A stretch of 64,000 bases of DNA, from NCBI GenBank assembly GCA_023014335.1, contig JAECYW010000001.1, positions 2,108,001 to 2,172,000 on the forward strand, in the 5' to 3' direction. Origin of the DNA: Galerina marginata (lineage: Eukaryota > Basidiomycota > Agaricomycetes > Agaricales > Galerinaceae). Of the stretch, positions 11,375-23,088 are shown one piece after another (the first letter of the stretch is position 1; each line of letters begins with the position of its first letter). Below the pieces are notes generated by a model, which was not told the origin of the DNA, made no database searches, and worked only from the letters and a program-made list of their open reading frames with translations. The position numbers were made by a program, and so were the translations under genes.

Positions 11375-12768
11375 TTACTTTCGTCTCTTTTGTGCACGAA
11401 GCCGACCTTCAGCAAGCTGTTCGAGTATCTTCCTCTTCTCCTTTGTAGGAGACTCAGAGAAAGATCTATTGTGGCTAACTGAAGGTGTTGACGGGCGGTC
11501 ATCATCAGCATTGGATGCCGCTTCAGAGGATGGGTGACCCGCTTCCGATTCGGAGGAAACCTCAGACCTAGCATTGTAGTAAGAAGTGATCATAAGTATA
11601 TGATCAAAATGCATCAATACGAACGTTCTTGTCCCGTCAGTCATAAAGTTCTCTTCTGCTTCCTCGTCAGTAGTCTCTTCTTCCCCTCGGACATCGAATG
11701 CGTCCCATGCCTGAGCAATGTCCAGTAATTGGTCCCAGCGATCCCGTTCAGTCAGGTACACAAGTTCAAGCTCATCCCGAGATGAAACTCGACGACATTC
11801 AGGGCATTCTACCGTCTCATCTGCACCTTTGGACATCCGCGGCAGGCAATCATGGCAAATTAAATGTTGACACTCTAAGCTGGATCGTACATATCAGGTG
11901 AGCGGAAACCCGAAGCAGGTGAGGGTGCTTACGCTGAACATTTCTTCAGTCGTAAAGTTTCGTAGCAAATAGAACAGCTTTGGCTCATGTCGTCGGGTAT
12001 AGTTGCCACTAGCATAAGATCAGAAAATTTGCGCAGAAGCTAAGGAAAAAGGGTCAGCCAGCTCCGAGTTGAATTGTTCTATCAAACCTTCCGCATTCGA
12101 TGCTCAGGATCCAGGTCACCTTCGTCCAAATTCTTCTCGGTATTTGACCCCTGAAGATCCTCGACTTCTCGTCGGAGCTCTTTTTTCTTGAACTTCAGTC
12201 ATGGGTAAGGAAAAGTGTCTGGCAACCAAAGTAACAGGGTCCATGAAAGCTACCTTTTCTATTCGTTTTTTCTGCCGATGATTTTCCTAGGTATTGACTT
12301 GTTTTAATGCAAAACGAAGGCACAAGCGTATTAGCTTACAGCTTGGAGCTCTTTGAATTTTTTCTCAAGGTCCAGTACCCTTATTTCCGCCAAACTCGTA
12401 TCATCATCTGAAGCGCTGTTCGAGCGTCGTTTCCTGGACCTCTTTGAGACCAGTGGATCCATCGCAGCCACAAGTTCAACTTTGAGAGTATCTCTCTCCT
12501 TTCGGAGAGCTCTAATTTGTCGCTTTAACCTCTGAACTCCTTCCTGAGCTTGCATAAGGTGCGCCTGCGCGCTGTCATATTAGTCAATCAAAATGGACGG
12601 TTCTGTTATGCTGGAGCCAGGCTCAACCTGCGAACTTACAAGTAACGTACTCACCTCGATAGAATTGGCAACTACTGATTCGCTTTCTCCGGCGGAGCTT
12701 CCTTCTTCAACATCACTCTGAGCTTCATTGGGTGCGGGTTTCTTGTTCGCAGCCTGCGTGGCAGGCAT
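11375..12768 (-). CDS. RING-finger protein with N-terminal coiled coil
   Basis: A probable RING-type E3 ubiquitin ligase of 341 aa. Exons: 12768-12655, 12564-12340, 12286-12254, 12186-12088, 12039-11933, 11879-11625, 11567-11375; all phases close. The first 40 aa are acidic and Ser/Glu-rich. Residues about 40-150 form a basic coiled coil (RLKRQIRALRKERDTLK). The RING reads CSIC...CQH-LIC-HDC...CPEC (C3HC4), and exon 5 joins exon 6 inside it. The last 100 aa are acidic, then lysine/arginine-rich (RLRAQKRRK), which could be a nuclear localisation signal. A 57-nt intron (11568-11624) is a multiple of three, so reading through it would add 19 residues. The gene is head to head with the branching enzyme, 297 bp between the ATGs. 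The substrate is unknown. Confidence 0.8.
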
Positions 12769-13065
12769 ATCTTATCTGAAGCCTTCCGGATAAACAGAAG
12801 TCCGAGAAGTCGCGGTTGATTCCAAAGTGAAGAAAGGTTTGGGTATGAGGCCTTGTAGGTTGTATGCAGCGTTGATTGGTTGGAAGATGGTCGGAGATGC
12901 GACAATGTGGCTGTGCCAATCGCCATCAAGTATTACATCATTTCGTCCTATCTGGATTCTGAAGGAAATGAACCCTTGAATCTGCCATGGATCCCAGCCG
13001 TTCAAAAATTCTGACCCCAAAGGTTCCACCTTGCTCCCGACATCCACTTCCTCCTTCCCACAACC
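12769..13065. promoter_or_regulatory. bidirectional promoter, RING gene / GLC3
   Basis: A 297-bp gap between two divergent start codons, so both promoters must lie here or overlap upstream sequence. A pyrimidine-rich run (about 13030-13060) directly precedes the branching-enzyme ATG, as is usual for basidiomycete transcription starts. Confidence 0.55.
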
Positions 13066-15592
13066 ATGTCGACGAAACCCCTTGAGCCCCAGACCATCTT
13101 AGAGATTGACGGTTATCTTAAGCCAGATGTTCCTGCAATCATCCAGCGGCATAACAGCTTCAGAAAGTGGAAGGAAACAATCGCAAAGCATGAAGGCGGA
13201 TACGAAAATTTCACCAAAGGTTACCTTAAATTCGGTCTGAATGTCGGTCCCAAAAACGAGGTCTTCTATCGGGAATGGGCTCCCAACGCCAAAGAGGCTT
13301 TCCTCATTGGGGACTTCAGTGAGTATGATGACGACGTGAAGGGATGTTAAAATAGTCCTGATAAACGCAACAGACGAATGGAATAGAACAAGTCACCCTA
13401 TGAAGAAAGATGCCTTCGGTGTATGGGAAATTACCGTGCCTCCTCTTACCTCGGGGGCCTGTGCCATTCCTCATGACACAAAGCTCAAGGTATTTCTTTT
13501 CACGTTTGAATATCGGACATCATTTTTTGATCAATTCTGCAAGATATCCATGATTCTGCCTAATGGTTCACGTATCGAACGCTTACCCGCCTGGATTAAA
13601 CGCGTTACTCAGGACCTATCTGTTTCCCCCATTTACGATGCCCGCTTCTGGAATCCTCCTGCAACCGAGAAATACGTTTTCAAAAACCCCCGTCCACCTA
13701 GGGCGACGAATGTTAGGATATACGAAGCTCATGTCGGGATCTCAACTGCAGAGCCCAGGGTTGGGACCTACAAGGAATTTACTAAAAATGTGTTACCTAG
13801 AATCAAGGACCTGGGCTACAATGTGATTCAACTTATGGCTGTCATGGAACACGCATATTACGCCTGTGAGTCAGGCTGTTCGCAATGTATGCTCCTATAA
13901 GCTAATCGGCACAAAAGCTTTTGGTTATCAGGTCACCAGTTTTTTTGCCGCAACCTCTCGATGCGGAAGCCCTGAAGACCTGAAAGAACTCATCGATACA
14001 GCCCACGGAATGGGTATCACAGTCCTCCTTGATATCGTCCACTCCCATGCATGTAAAAATGTCCTCGACGGTATCAATGAATTCGATGGAACAGATCACC
14101 TCTACTTCCACGAGGGTGGCAAAGGCCGTCATGAGCTTTGGGATAGTCGGTTGTTCAACTACGGACATCACGAAGTTCTTCGCTTCTTGCTCAGTAACTT
14201 GCGGTTCTGGGTAGAGGAATATCAATTCGATGGCTTCAGGTTTGACGGTGTGACTAGCATGATGTATAAACATCACGGTATCGGGACTGGTTTCTCCGGA
14301 GGATATCACGAGTATTTCGGCGACGGTGCAGACCAAGAAGGCATCGTCTATCTCATGCTCGTGTGTGGTTCTTATGCCTTTGCTGTGTTTAGTGAACTCA
14401 TGCTCGTTTTAAAGGCCAATGACTCAATGCACTCTCTTTATCCAGATCTGATTACGATTGCAGAGGATGTCTCTGGTATGCCGCTGCTGAGCAAACCCGT
14501 CGACGTCGGAGGAGTTGGTTTTGACTACCGACTTTCCATGGCCATTCCCGACATGTGGATCAAGCTCCTCAAGCACAAGACAGACGACCAATGGGATATT
14601 GCCAACATCGTCCACACGCTTACCAACCGGCGATACGGCGAGAAAAGTATTGCTTATTGCGAAAGCCATGATCAGGCACTTGTGGGAGACAAGACTCTGG
14701 CATTTTGGCTTATGGACAAAGAAATGTGTTCGTTTTATTATTTTACTTTCGACACCGATGAAGCATTCTAACAAAATGCGCAGATACTCACATGTCCGAT
14801 CTGACCCCAATGACGCCCGTCATTGCTCGAGGAATTGCCTTGCACAAAATGATTCGGTTCGCACATGTTTTCACGCCAGATTAGCAGCTAGCTAATTTGT
14901 TCTGATTCAGCCTAGTAACACACTCTCTTGGGGGAGAGGGTTACCTCGATTTCGAAGGCAATGAATTTGGTCATCCTGAGGTGCGCCCTCTTAAAACTGA
15001 AGAGTGTTTTGACCATTGATTAGATTTATGTCAGTGGCTCGATTTCCCACGTGAAGGCAATGGCAACTCTTTTCATTACGCTCGTCGGCAATGGAACGTA
15101 GTCGACGATGGTATGCTTCGCTATAGATATTTGAACAACTTTGATCGCGAGATGAACCACCTCGCTGGCCGATATGGATGGCTTGAAGCTGAGCCAGTAA
15201 GGCCTTATACCAATGATGGTCATGTTGATTACCGAACATCCCCTAAACAGGCCTACGTGTCCTTGAAGAATGAATTGGACAAAGTATTAGTTTACGAACG
15301 AGCAGGTTTACTCTTCGTGTTCAACTTCCACCCTACCAATAGCTTCACGGATTATCGCGTGGGCGTTGAAGAGCCTGGGGAGTACAAGATCGCCCTTAGT
15401 AGCGACGAAAAACGCTTCGGAGGCTTTGACAACATCAAGTTGGACAGCAGGTTCTTCACTACACCCTTAGAGTGGAACGGGAGGAAGAACTTCGTGCAGG
15501 TCTGCCCTTTACGGTCATTTAACCGGAGCACTACTAATTGAAACCTCAAGGTGTATATCCCAAGCAGGACGTGCATCGTTCTTGCGCAGTGA
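13066..15592 (+). CDS. GLC3: 1,4-alpha-glucan (glycogen) branching enzyme
   Basis: It makes alpha-1,6 branches in glycogen by moving short alpha-1,4 chains; cytosolic. The model is 698 aa, the normal length for eukaryotic enzymes. Exons: 13066-13318, 13374-13489, 13544-13865, 13918-14360, 14415-14727, 14784-14856, 14911-14980, 15035-15499, 15551-15592. An N-terminal CBM48 region ([17 protein letters not shown]) precedes the GH13 barrel. The three catalytic acids are visible: Asp in [12 protein letters not shown] (about 338), Glu in [10 protein letters not shown] (about 394) and Asp in [11 protein letters not shown] (about 463). The C-terminal beta domain contains [15 protein letters not shown]. 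Two introns (13490-13543 and 14361-14414, both 54 nt) keep the frame open if retained, so automatic callers may wrongly include them. The C terminus sits on a 42-nt last exon. Confidence 0.95.
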
Positions 15593-15864
15593 GGGTATCC
15601 CTAATACATGACCCGGTTCTCGACATCGACGAGTTGCAGCATAACCGAAAAAGAATGGGCAGACATGCCTTGATAGAAGATAGACCCGATTGGCCTTTCC
15701 GGACTCTTATCGTTATCACAGTTTTTGTATGTATGGATGCCTGAAGCAAAAAAGAAACTAGCTATCGACGTGTATTATTTATCGCAAAATTGAGCTCTCA
15801 ATTTCTATGTAGTGAGGGGATGTTTGTACACTTCTTTTGATTTATTTTCATCCTGACTATTTGT

Positions 15865-17214
15865 CTAGAGCGTATCTCTCAACACTTTAACAATCCTGTC
15901 ACCGATCTCTTTCGTCGAGGCATTTCCTCCGAGGTCAGCGGTCCTTAAACCATGACCACCCAGCTCTGTGGTGTCCAGGACTTTACGTACAGCAGCCTCG
16001 ATGGCATGAGCAGGCTTTTCCAAGCCTAGTGAGTAGCGAAGCAGCATCGCAGCACTGAGAATTGTTCCGATGGGGTTGGCGATCCCCTGGCCTGTAATAT
16101 CTGGAGCGGATCCGTGAATCGGCTCATACAGACCTGTGGTGGGCTTGAAGTCGGGAGAAGGCATGGATGGTGCGCCTGCAAGTGATGCAGAAGGGAGGAG
16201 GCCGAGAGATCCTGGGATGACACTTGACTGGTCTGATAAGCTTTATGGACACTATTAGACTGACAAATGGACAGGAATGACTAGATTGACATACATATCA
16301 CCAAACAGGTTTTCAGTTAGAATCACCCCGTTGAGCTTTTTGGGGTTGGAGACGATGACCATCGCGGCTGAATCCACGAGGTGGTGGTCAAGCTTCAGCT
16401 GAGGGTATTCCTTTGTTAGAGTTTCAGTGACGACCTTTCTCCACAATCTTGAGCTTGCTAACACATTGGCCTTGTCGATCGAGTGAATTTCCAGTGGAGG
16501 GTTGGCAGCCAGGGCAATCTGAGCCGCGACGCGCGTGATTCTCTGCACTTCTGCTACGCTGTAGATCATGGTATCCCAAGCGACATCAGGGTCGGGTTCC
16601 ACGTTCTGTTCTTTACGCGTGCCGAAGTAGACGCCACCTATGAGTTCGCGAACGACGATCATGTCTACTCCGCTAGCAATTTCAGGTCGGAGAGGCGAGT
16701 ACGCGAGCAGAGATTCAGATGCGAGATTGGCGGGGCGAATGTTCGCGTATAAGCCGAGGGTTTTTCTGAGGGTGAGCAAGCCTGGCTCGGGGCGCACTTT
16801 GGCGCTCACACCCCACTTCGGACCACCAATGGCGCCTGGGCATAAATTCAGCGCGAGATTCTCTGCGGTTATATATAGCGCACATACCCATCAGGATAGC
16901 GTCAGCCTCCTGACACGCTTTCAACGTAGAAGCTGGGAGAGGGTCTCCAAGAGAGTCGATGGCGCAGCCGCCAAAGATGTGGGACTCAAGCTTGAGCTCA
17001 AAATCCGGAGACTTCTCCGATATCACCTCGAGCACTTTTATAGCCTCTGCGACGACTTCCGGACCTGCATTGTCGTGAGCTGTGGGCTCTCGAACCGATC
17101 CGGGCTATCAGGTCATACCAATTCCGTCTCCGGGGAGAACGACAACTCGGAATCTACATTTATATCAGCGCCGTTCATGAAATGAGAAGTAATCGCATAC
17201 GATTTTGGAGACAT
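15865..17214 (-). CDS. LEU2: 3-isopropylmalate dehydrogenase
   Basis: It oxidises and decarboxylates 3-isopropylmalate with NAD+, the third dedicated step of leucine synthesis. The model is 380 aa, typical for the family. Exons: 17214-17201 (14 nt), 17153-17119, 17064-16888, 16835-16295, 16240-15865. Family landmarks: N-terminal [14 protein letters not shown], the substrate loop [10 protein letters not shown], the lysine/aspartate region around [16 protein letters not shown] and the cofactor loop [20 protein letters not shown]. It is head to head with NOB1 (300 bp between ATGs) and converges on the branching-enzyme gene (272 bp between stops). I found no clear Leu3-type CCGG-N2-CCGG site in the promoter. 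Confidence 0.95.
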
Positions 17215-17514
17215 TTTCTATGCTGCGCTGGGCAGATGCTGGTGCGAACAGAAGAAGGTAATGGGAATGGTTGTGGAGAGAGGGTATTTATGAGATTTCG
17301 CTTTTCGGAAGCAGTTCAGCGGACAGAATTAGAGTCGGCCGAATCTAATCTAATCTGAAGGCTACTTAATTAGAACTAATAGAAGTCATCGATCATCGCG
17401 TGCGAAATATTTTTTGCAGAGTTCAGATCCTCCAAAACTCAATCAAACAGGTACTGCTAACACCTACAAGGCTCCAGGCCAAGAAACGAATTGATATCAA
17501 TACCTAGAATCATT
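17215..17514. promoter_or_regulatory. bidirectional promoter, LEU2 / NOB1
   Basis: A 300-bp gap between divergent start codons. It includes a short repeated block, CTAATCTAATCTGAAG, near 17345. No recognised regulator site is evident. Confidence 0.5.
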
Positions 17515-19107
17515 ATGGCAGGCAAAGATCCCCGATGCAAGAAGTTGGTCCTCGATGCTGGTCCTCTGTTATCGCTTTCGCCCTTGCGAGGGCTCGCAGA
17601 CACATACCTCACTGTACCCCAGGTTTTGGCCGAATTGAAGGATAATAGGGCACGAGAGCACTTTGAGCGACTTGGGCTTGCTTTCTGGAGTGAAAGTCGA
17701 AGTTCGATCACCCGACCCTGCGAGTCTTGCCCATGGTGCGTTACCAGTTAATGAATAAGTCCTTGAGGGAGGTTTTCAGTGTAATAATTTAACAGTGATC
17801 CAATGGGCAAAAAAGACAGGAGATTATTCTGTTCTTTCGCATGCCGATTTGTGCATTCTTGCGCTTACATATCTACTGGACGAGGAGGATAGAAAGGCAA
17901 AGGAGAAGGACCAAGAAACCGCCGAGACGGCAAGTACTATGGTTCACAAGATTCGTTGGTTTGGCTGATCTCATAGATAGTAGACGACCGAAAAAGACGG
18001 CGAGTCCTCATTGCCAGGAGTTCCGGAGGCCGAAGCGACTGTTACCATTGAAGACCTCTCCGAGCAGTTGGACCAGACGTCTCTAGACGAGGGTGATACA
18101 GCCGCTCTTGACGTTGGTCCAGAATCCACACCTGAGACGACTGAAGCCAACGAAGAACACGATCAAACACTCGACCAAGGAGATTTAGAGCCACTCGACG
18201 TGGAACTATTGCCTGTCGAAGACGAGTCACCGATTTCACCTCGACCAGAGCCGTCTACATCTGCACAAGGATTGTCAACCATACCTATCTACGAGGATCC
18301 CTCAGACTCGGACGACGGCGAAGGCGAATGGATCACACCTGAAAACGTTGGATTTCACAAATCGCGTGCCCTTGACTTGCTTCCCGATAATGGGTTTACC
18401 AAAGGCAAAAAGGCCGAGGTCATTGGTTCTGGTTGTATGACTGCGGATTTTGCGATGCAAAATGTCCTTCTGCAAATGAATTTGAATCTGGTGGGATTGG
18501 AAGGCAAAAGGATCGAGAGAATCAAAAGCTGGGTGCTACGATGCCATGCATGTTTCAAGTAAGCCTTTCTATTTCGACAGAACCAGATACAACCTCACTT
18601 TTCTTCAGAATATGTAAAGACAACTCGAAAAAGTTCTGCCCGTCATGTGGCAATCCCACTTTGCTACGTGCCTCAGTAACCGTAGCGGCTCCAAACGCCT
18701 CTCCCAACGCACCCGCAATGCAAGTCCATCTCAAGCCCAATTTCCAATATAAAACGAGAGGAACAATATACTCCATCCCTAAACCTAAGCCGGGATCTGC
18801 AAAGACAGGACCAGGCACTGGGCTTATTTTGAGAGAGGATCAAGTGGAATACATGCGAGCGAAGAAGAGGGCCGATGGGAAACGGGAGCGAGAGGAAGAG
18901 AGGCTTTTGAAGGGAATACTAGCGAAAGGAGTGGAAAGCAACAGCACAGGTGTCAGTAGTTGGATGGATCCTGACTGGGTCCCCGAGATCGTCAGTGTCG
19001 GGTCTGGAGGGAAGGGACGAACGATCCGGAATTCGAGGATGGATGGCGACATGCCTCAAATTGGCTATGGGCGTAAAAACCCTAACGAAAAGAGGAGAAA
19101 GAAGTAG
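17515..19107 (+). CDS. NOB1: 20S pre-rRNA site-D endonuclease, frame broken in exon 1
   Basis: Nob1 is the PIN-domain nuclease that cleaves 20S pre-rRNA to 18S rRNA in cytoplasmic pre-40S particles. Exons: 17515-17735, 17796-17929, 17984-18558, 18609-19107. The PIN domain begins KLVLDAGPLLSLSPLRGL with the first catalytic Asp. The second part reads YSVLSHADLCILALTYLL. An acidic linker follows, then a zinc ribbon (CHAC...CPSCGN), then the Nob1 C-terminal signature (GFTKGKKAEVIGSGCMT lies just before the ribbon). Two oddities. Exon 1 has one base too many at 17682-17684 (TTT): as written it runs to a false stop, while removing one T gives LGLASGVKVEVRSPDPASLAHV in frame. Intron 2 (17930-17983) is a GC-AG intron (GCAAGT). 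Nob1 is essential in yeast, so an assembly error is the first explanation for the extra base. Confidence 0.9.
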
Positions 19108-19200
19108 GCATATCTGTCGAATTAATAAAAGATTTACTAGAATTCCATCATGATGCCCATTTGCATTTATAATTGCTCTACAATCAGTAGGTGCAGTGGC

Positions 19201-19898
19201 CTATGTTCCCAAACTCCTATTCATGAAGCGTCTCTTTTGGAAGGACATCCACCATTTGCTGGGTTTTCCTGTGCCATCTGCATATAACTTTTCAACTAAT
19301 CGAGCGGCTAATTCTTGTCGGACTTGTATCAGGTATTGTCGCAGATAATCTAGCCATGCAAAGTTAATGCGAATCAGAATGAGAGATGTGGGTAAAAAGC
19401 CGTACCAGCTTCTGCTCTACTTGGTGGCGGCGCATAATGGGAATTGAGGGGAAAGTTAGCATCTCCTGGGATCGGGAAGGTGTCCACAGAAAGTGTATTG
19501 AGGAGTTTGGACGCCTCGATCTGCGTAGGAACCGTGCGTGCGCCGCCAAGCTTAGCGAGGCAATCAGATATGAAGAGAATCAGAACAATTAGGGTGCGGT
19601 CGGCAGGGCCCTTGATCTCAAAGTTTCTAAAGAGAGAATTGGCGCGAAATAAATCGAGGGTCTCGTCGACGATATCGGCTTGGGACGCATCGGCTGCGGA
19701 CGAATATGTTAACGCGACCACAGGCTGCGTGCAATAAATGATCACCTATGGGTGCTGGGCCGCGAATCCGTGTCCTGATGGGCAAAATAGACATATTTCC
19801 AACCTGCCTGACATCAGGCTCTTCGTTGAACGACGAATGATAGGCCTGTGTATGGTCAATAGCTGAATCTACGTTGAATGGACGAAACCTACGGGCAT
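19201..19898 (-). CDS. ARPC3: Arp2/3 complex subunit 3 (p21-Arc)
   Basis: A structural subunit of the Arp2/3 complex that nucleates branched actin, named ARC18 in yeast. The model is 180 aa, the normal family length. Exons: 19898-19893 (only ATG plus one codon), 19845-19746, 19693-19406, 19349-19201. Family landmarks: MPAYHSSFNEEP at the N terminus, QVGNMSILPIRTRIRGPAP, DIVDETLDLFRANSLFRNFE, GPADRTLIVLILFISDCL, and the basic end KWWMSFQKRRFMNRSL. It converges on NOB1 with only 93 bp between the stops. It diverges from YVC1 with 146 bp between the ATGs. Confidence 0.95.
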
Positions 19899-20044
19899 GG
19901 TTATCCAGAAGGTGTTGTTTGTGTATAATTGGCGATTGCTACAGCTTAATCGGGCCAATAATGACGTCCTATCACCTGATTAACGATGTGCTAAAAGCGT
20001 CTTTCGGTTGAACTCCAGTCTTCGACTCTGCTCTGAACACACTC
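19899..20044. promoter_or_regulatory. very short bidirectional promoter, ARPC3 / YVC1
   Basis: Only 146 bp separate the two divergent ATGs, so the two genes must share core promoter DNA or use overlapping leaders. The middle (19950-19985) is AT-richer. Confidence 0.5.
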
Positions 20045-23030
20045 ATGGCTGGGTTCTTGACCCCTGGAATGTTTCCCGATGCTGAAGAGCGCGCCTCTCT
20101 GATTTCTATCAAGTCTGTAGACCCTTCTCCTGATACTCTGACTAGTAAGCCATCCAAAAGCCGTCCTCGTTTCACCCCATAACTTTGTTCAACTCCATAG
20201 AGCTTGTCAAACGGCTTCGAGCACTGACCCTCGCTCTGCTTCCCGTTGAAGTCGACCCAGCGAGCATTAACGACCCAACGAGCAGGATAATCACCCCGCA
20301 AGTCATCAGCGCATATCGAGGGGCCGCAGGGGACTTCACAGAGGCTGTAAGGGCTATTGTCTTTGTGCCTGACGCGCCTCGGAGCTTACAATCGTCCGAG
20401 ATAGCTGCCATACTGCCTGTTGCGTGCCAGAGCAGAGTTTATGTGGGATGCAAACCATAACCCAGCAGATTTTGGAGAGAACCGAGGAAGAGGTCGCTTT
20501 GGATTTTACCTCCCCTCAATCTCAGCTCATGTTTCCCTTCTTTTCCAGCTACTGCCTGTGAGGTCCTAGCTCGCAGGATAGTGCACCTGGCCGAACCTGA
20601 TAGGATTAGGGCTATAATGTCCACAAGATATCAGCACCGTCAAATTGACGGCGACGAAAGCGAGATGTCCAGCGCCTTAGAAATGGCAATTGACCAACAC
20701 TGGTGCATCTCGGACCGCAATAGTTTATAGTCTAAGGTTTAACAAATTCCCATTATCTAGTACAATATTCCTGTCATCTAGCGAGGCTCAAGAAGGTGGG
20801 CTCCTTTACGATGATCATCTGTCTTGACTAGGCTAATATTACCAGTTGTCAATGCGCTTTGGTGCGGGGATCTCATACAAATAAACAACAAGCATCACGA
20901 CATTGAATGTACGCACATATGTCTCCTTCTGTGTTCAGTGAACTAACCATAGAGGAACTGCAGATGTTCCCTATTCTGATACTCGCGAACATACATTCTT
21001 TGGACATTTTGACCCTGCCCGCTTATCTGTACCTAGGTCTGCACCTCAAATTTTTTTCACTCCATCGTGTCTGAAAGGGAATCCCAGATATCAAAATATT
21101 TTTCGTGTCGCAGTGTGGTTGTTCTTCCTGGGCGTATATTCGCGTGCTGGTTAGTCGATTATTTCCTTTTTCTGGCATTAAAATTGAAAGTCCTGCTAGT
21201 TCGGGAGCCGTTGGAACAACTGAATGATGCTCATAAGGTCCTCGACGAATGGGAGATAGTTCTGTATCTCTTATCTCTGTCTTTTATTGTCGAGGATTTG
21301 CATAAGGTGCAAATTTCGAGTTTTTCCGTTTCATACAAATTAAATCAGATTTACAGTTTTATATTCTTCTCCGTTTTGTAACTTGGCGCGCATTTTCTTT
21401 CTGGAACGCCATCGCTTTCGTGACAGATTCCTTGCTACTTGCTGCCTTTATTTTGCGTATAGCTGGTTTTCTAGCAGGTGGAGATAAAGCAGCGGGAATA
21501 CGTCTTCATAGCTTCCAAGTGCTTAGTTGTGTGTCACCGCTTATATGGCATGTAATATTATCTTTTATATTGCTCTTCACCGTTGACATGATTTTGCAGG
21601 ATGAGTACGGTCTACTGAAACTCATTCCTATCGATTTTGATCTGAAAGTTTCAACAGAGCTTATCACCATTTTTGATGGCTACAAGTTCGGTAATTTCAT
21701 CTTTGATTTACACCTCTGATAATCTCTTCTCTAGATATATTGGAACGATGCAGATTTGTGTAGCTCGAATGTTGAAGGAATCAGGGATCTTCTTCGCCGT
21801 GAGATGAGAACCATTCATTTTTATTGCCGTGGATGTTGAAGTCTTGCCTAGCTTTTGTCTGTTCTCGCCATTGGATTTGGACAAGGTCTCTATGCTCTGG
21901 ACGCTGCTGATGGATCGACAGACCCACCGTCGACGGTGAAGGAGCCTTGCTACTCAAGTATCACCTGACTGCTCATTTTTTGGTCGTTCAGGTCGTAAAC
22001 ACATTGATTCAAGCACTACTTCAGTGAGTAATTGCTTTAGACACGAGAAACTCGGACCTTATTTTTATTTATTCAAGGAATCCCGATTATGGGAAATATT
22101 CTGCTAGGTTGGAATAAGAGTTCTCCCCCGTCTCATTATTAAACCGTTTGTTTTTCAGCCCAACAGGTCTTATGCTCTTTTACCTGTGAGTCCTCCTGGA
22201 AGTCGGAGGGTAAGGACGGCACTTAAAAGATTTCTAGGTGGAATGCCGTAACCGCCATTGTACTCTTGAACGTCTTGATCTCTTTGTTCTCTTCAGCTTA
22301 TTCCGATGTGAGCCATGGAATTATCCTCTTGACTTCGCGTTTCCAACTATTTGTTTATCAAGGTCGTTGATGACGCGGAAGCACAATATCTAGCCTTTTT
22401 CGCTAGCAAGACGGTTGGCATGATTAGAGCACCTGACTCGTATGTATACCCTGCACCTTTCAACTTGGTTGAGGCTTTTCTGGTTGCACCACTGGAGTAT
22501 GTAATCCATTCTTCCACCACTTCGTTGTTAATCTCAACACGTCTGTAGATTCTTCCCAGTGGTCCGATTGAGTGACAAGCACTATGCAAAGGTACTAACT
22601 ACGTCTCCTCCATTGATATTAAGCTAACTTGCTCCCAGCTCAATCGATATGTTATGAGTTCAGTTTTCTTCCTTCCTTTGGGGTTAATAGCATTTTACGA
22701 ATCCACCTTTGACCGCCGCAAGCATACCTGGATGGAAAATTGGTTCAGAGGAAACGACGAGGGCGAGGAGGATTCGCCTACGAACAGGAATCCTGAAGTC
22801 GACGATCCCAAATGCGTGGGATTGCAGATTAGCAGAGTTCCATTTGAGGAGCTGATCAAAGTCTTCCCAAACACTACTCAGGTCATTCTGTATTACTTAT
22901 GGTTCTGTGATAATTATGCTAATTATGTTTTACTTTGCAGTCGAGTGAGGCGACCATTATGAAAGAAGTTGCTGAGGTCAAAGAGCAATTGCATGCTTTG
23001 ATGCAGAAACTCGACAGACTGCAAAAATGA
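20045..23030 (+). CDS. YVC1: Yvc1-type TRP cation channel
   Basis: A homologue of the fungal vacuolar TRP channel that releases calcium from the vacuole. The model is 641 aa from 21 exons: 20045-20144, 20201-20346, 20405-20492, 20549-20702, 20761-20795, 20846-20908, 20964-21036, 21088-21149, 21200-21306, 21357-21551, 21600-21685, 21735-21798, 21852-21935, 21992-22023, 22078-22107, 22159-22185, 22238-22307, 22363-22496, 22549-22591, 22639-22881, 22941-23030. Landmarks: TKLVKRLRALTLALLPVEVD, several hydrophobic segments (FRVAVWLFFLGVYS, NAVTAIVLLNVLISLFSS), the pore side GFGQGLYALDAADG, and DDAEAQYLAFFASKTVGM after the last helix. Some donors are unusual (GTTCGG at 21686). One boundary is unsure: intron 21552-21599 may extend to 21659. 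The C terminus is a short coiled coil. Confidence 0.9.
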
Positions 23031-23088
23031 TTGTTCAAGTTTTGGCTATAAACTGGCTGCACGGAGCGACGACACTATCATTTTATTC

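Noticed and set aside
17081..17095. TCGAACC-like motif as a tRNA B box
   Set aside because: It lies inside a LEU2 intron, and no cloverleaf arms or A box fit around it.
21680..21740. Apparent frame break in YVC1 before the segment IGTMQICVARM
   Set aside because: Choosing the donor GTTCGG at 21686 instead of GTAATT at 21691 gives the expected DGYKYIGTMQ without any correction.
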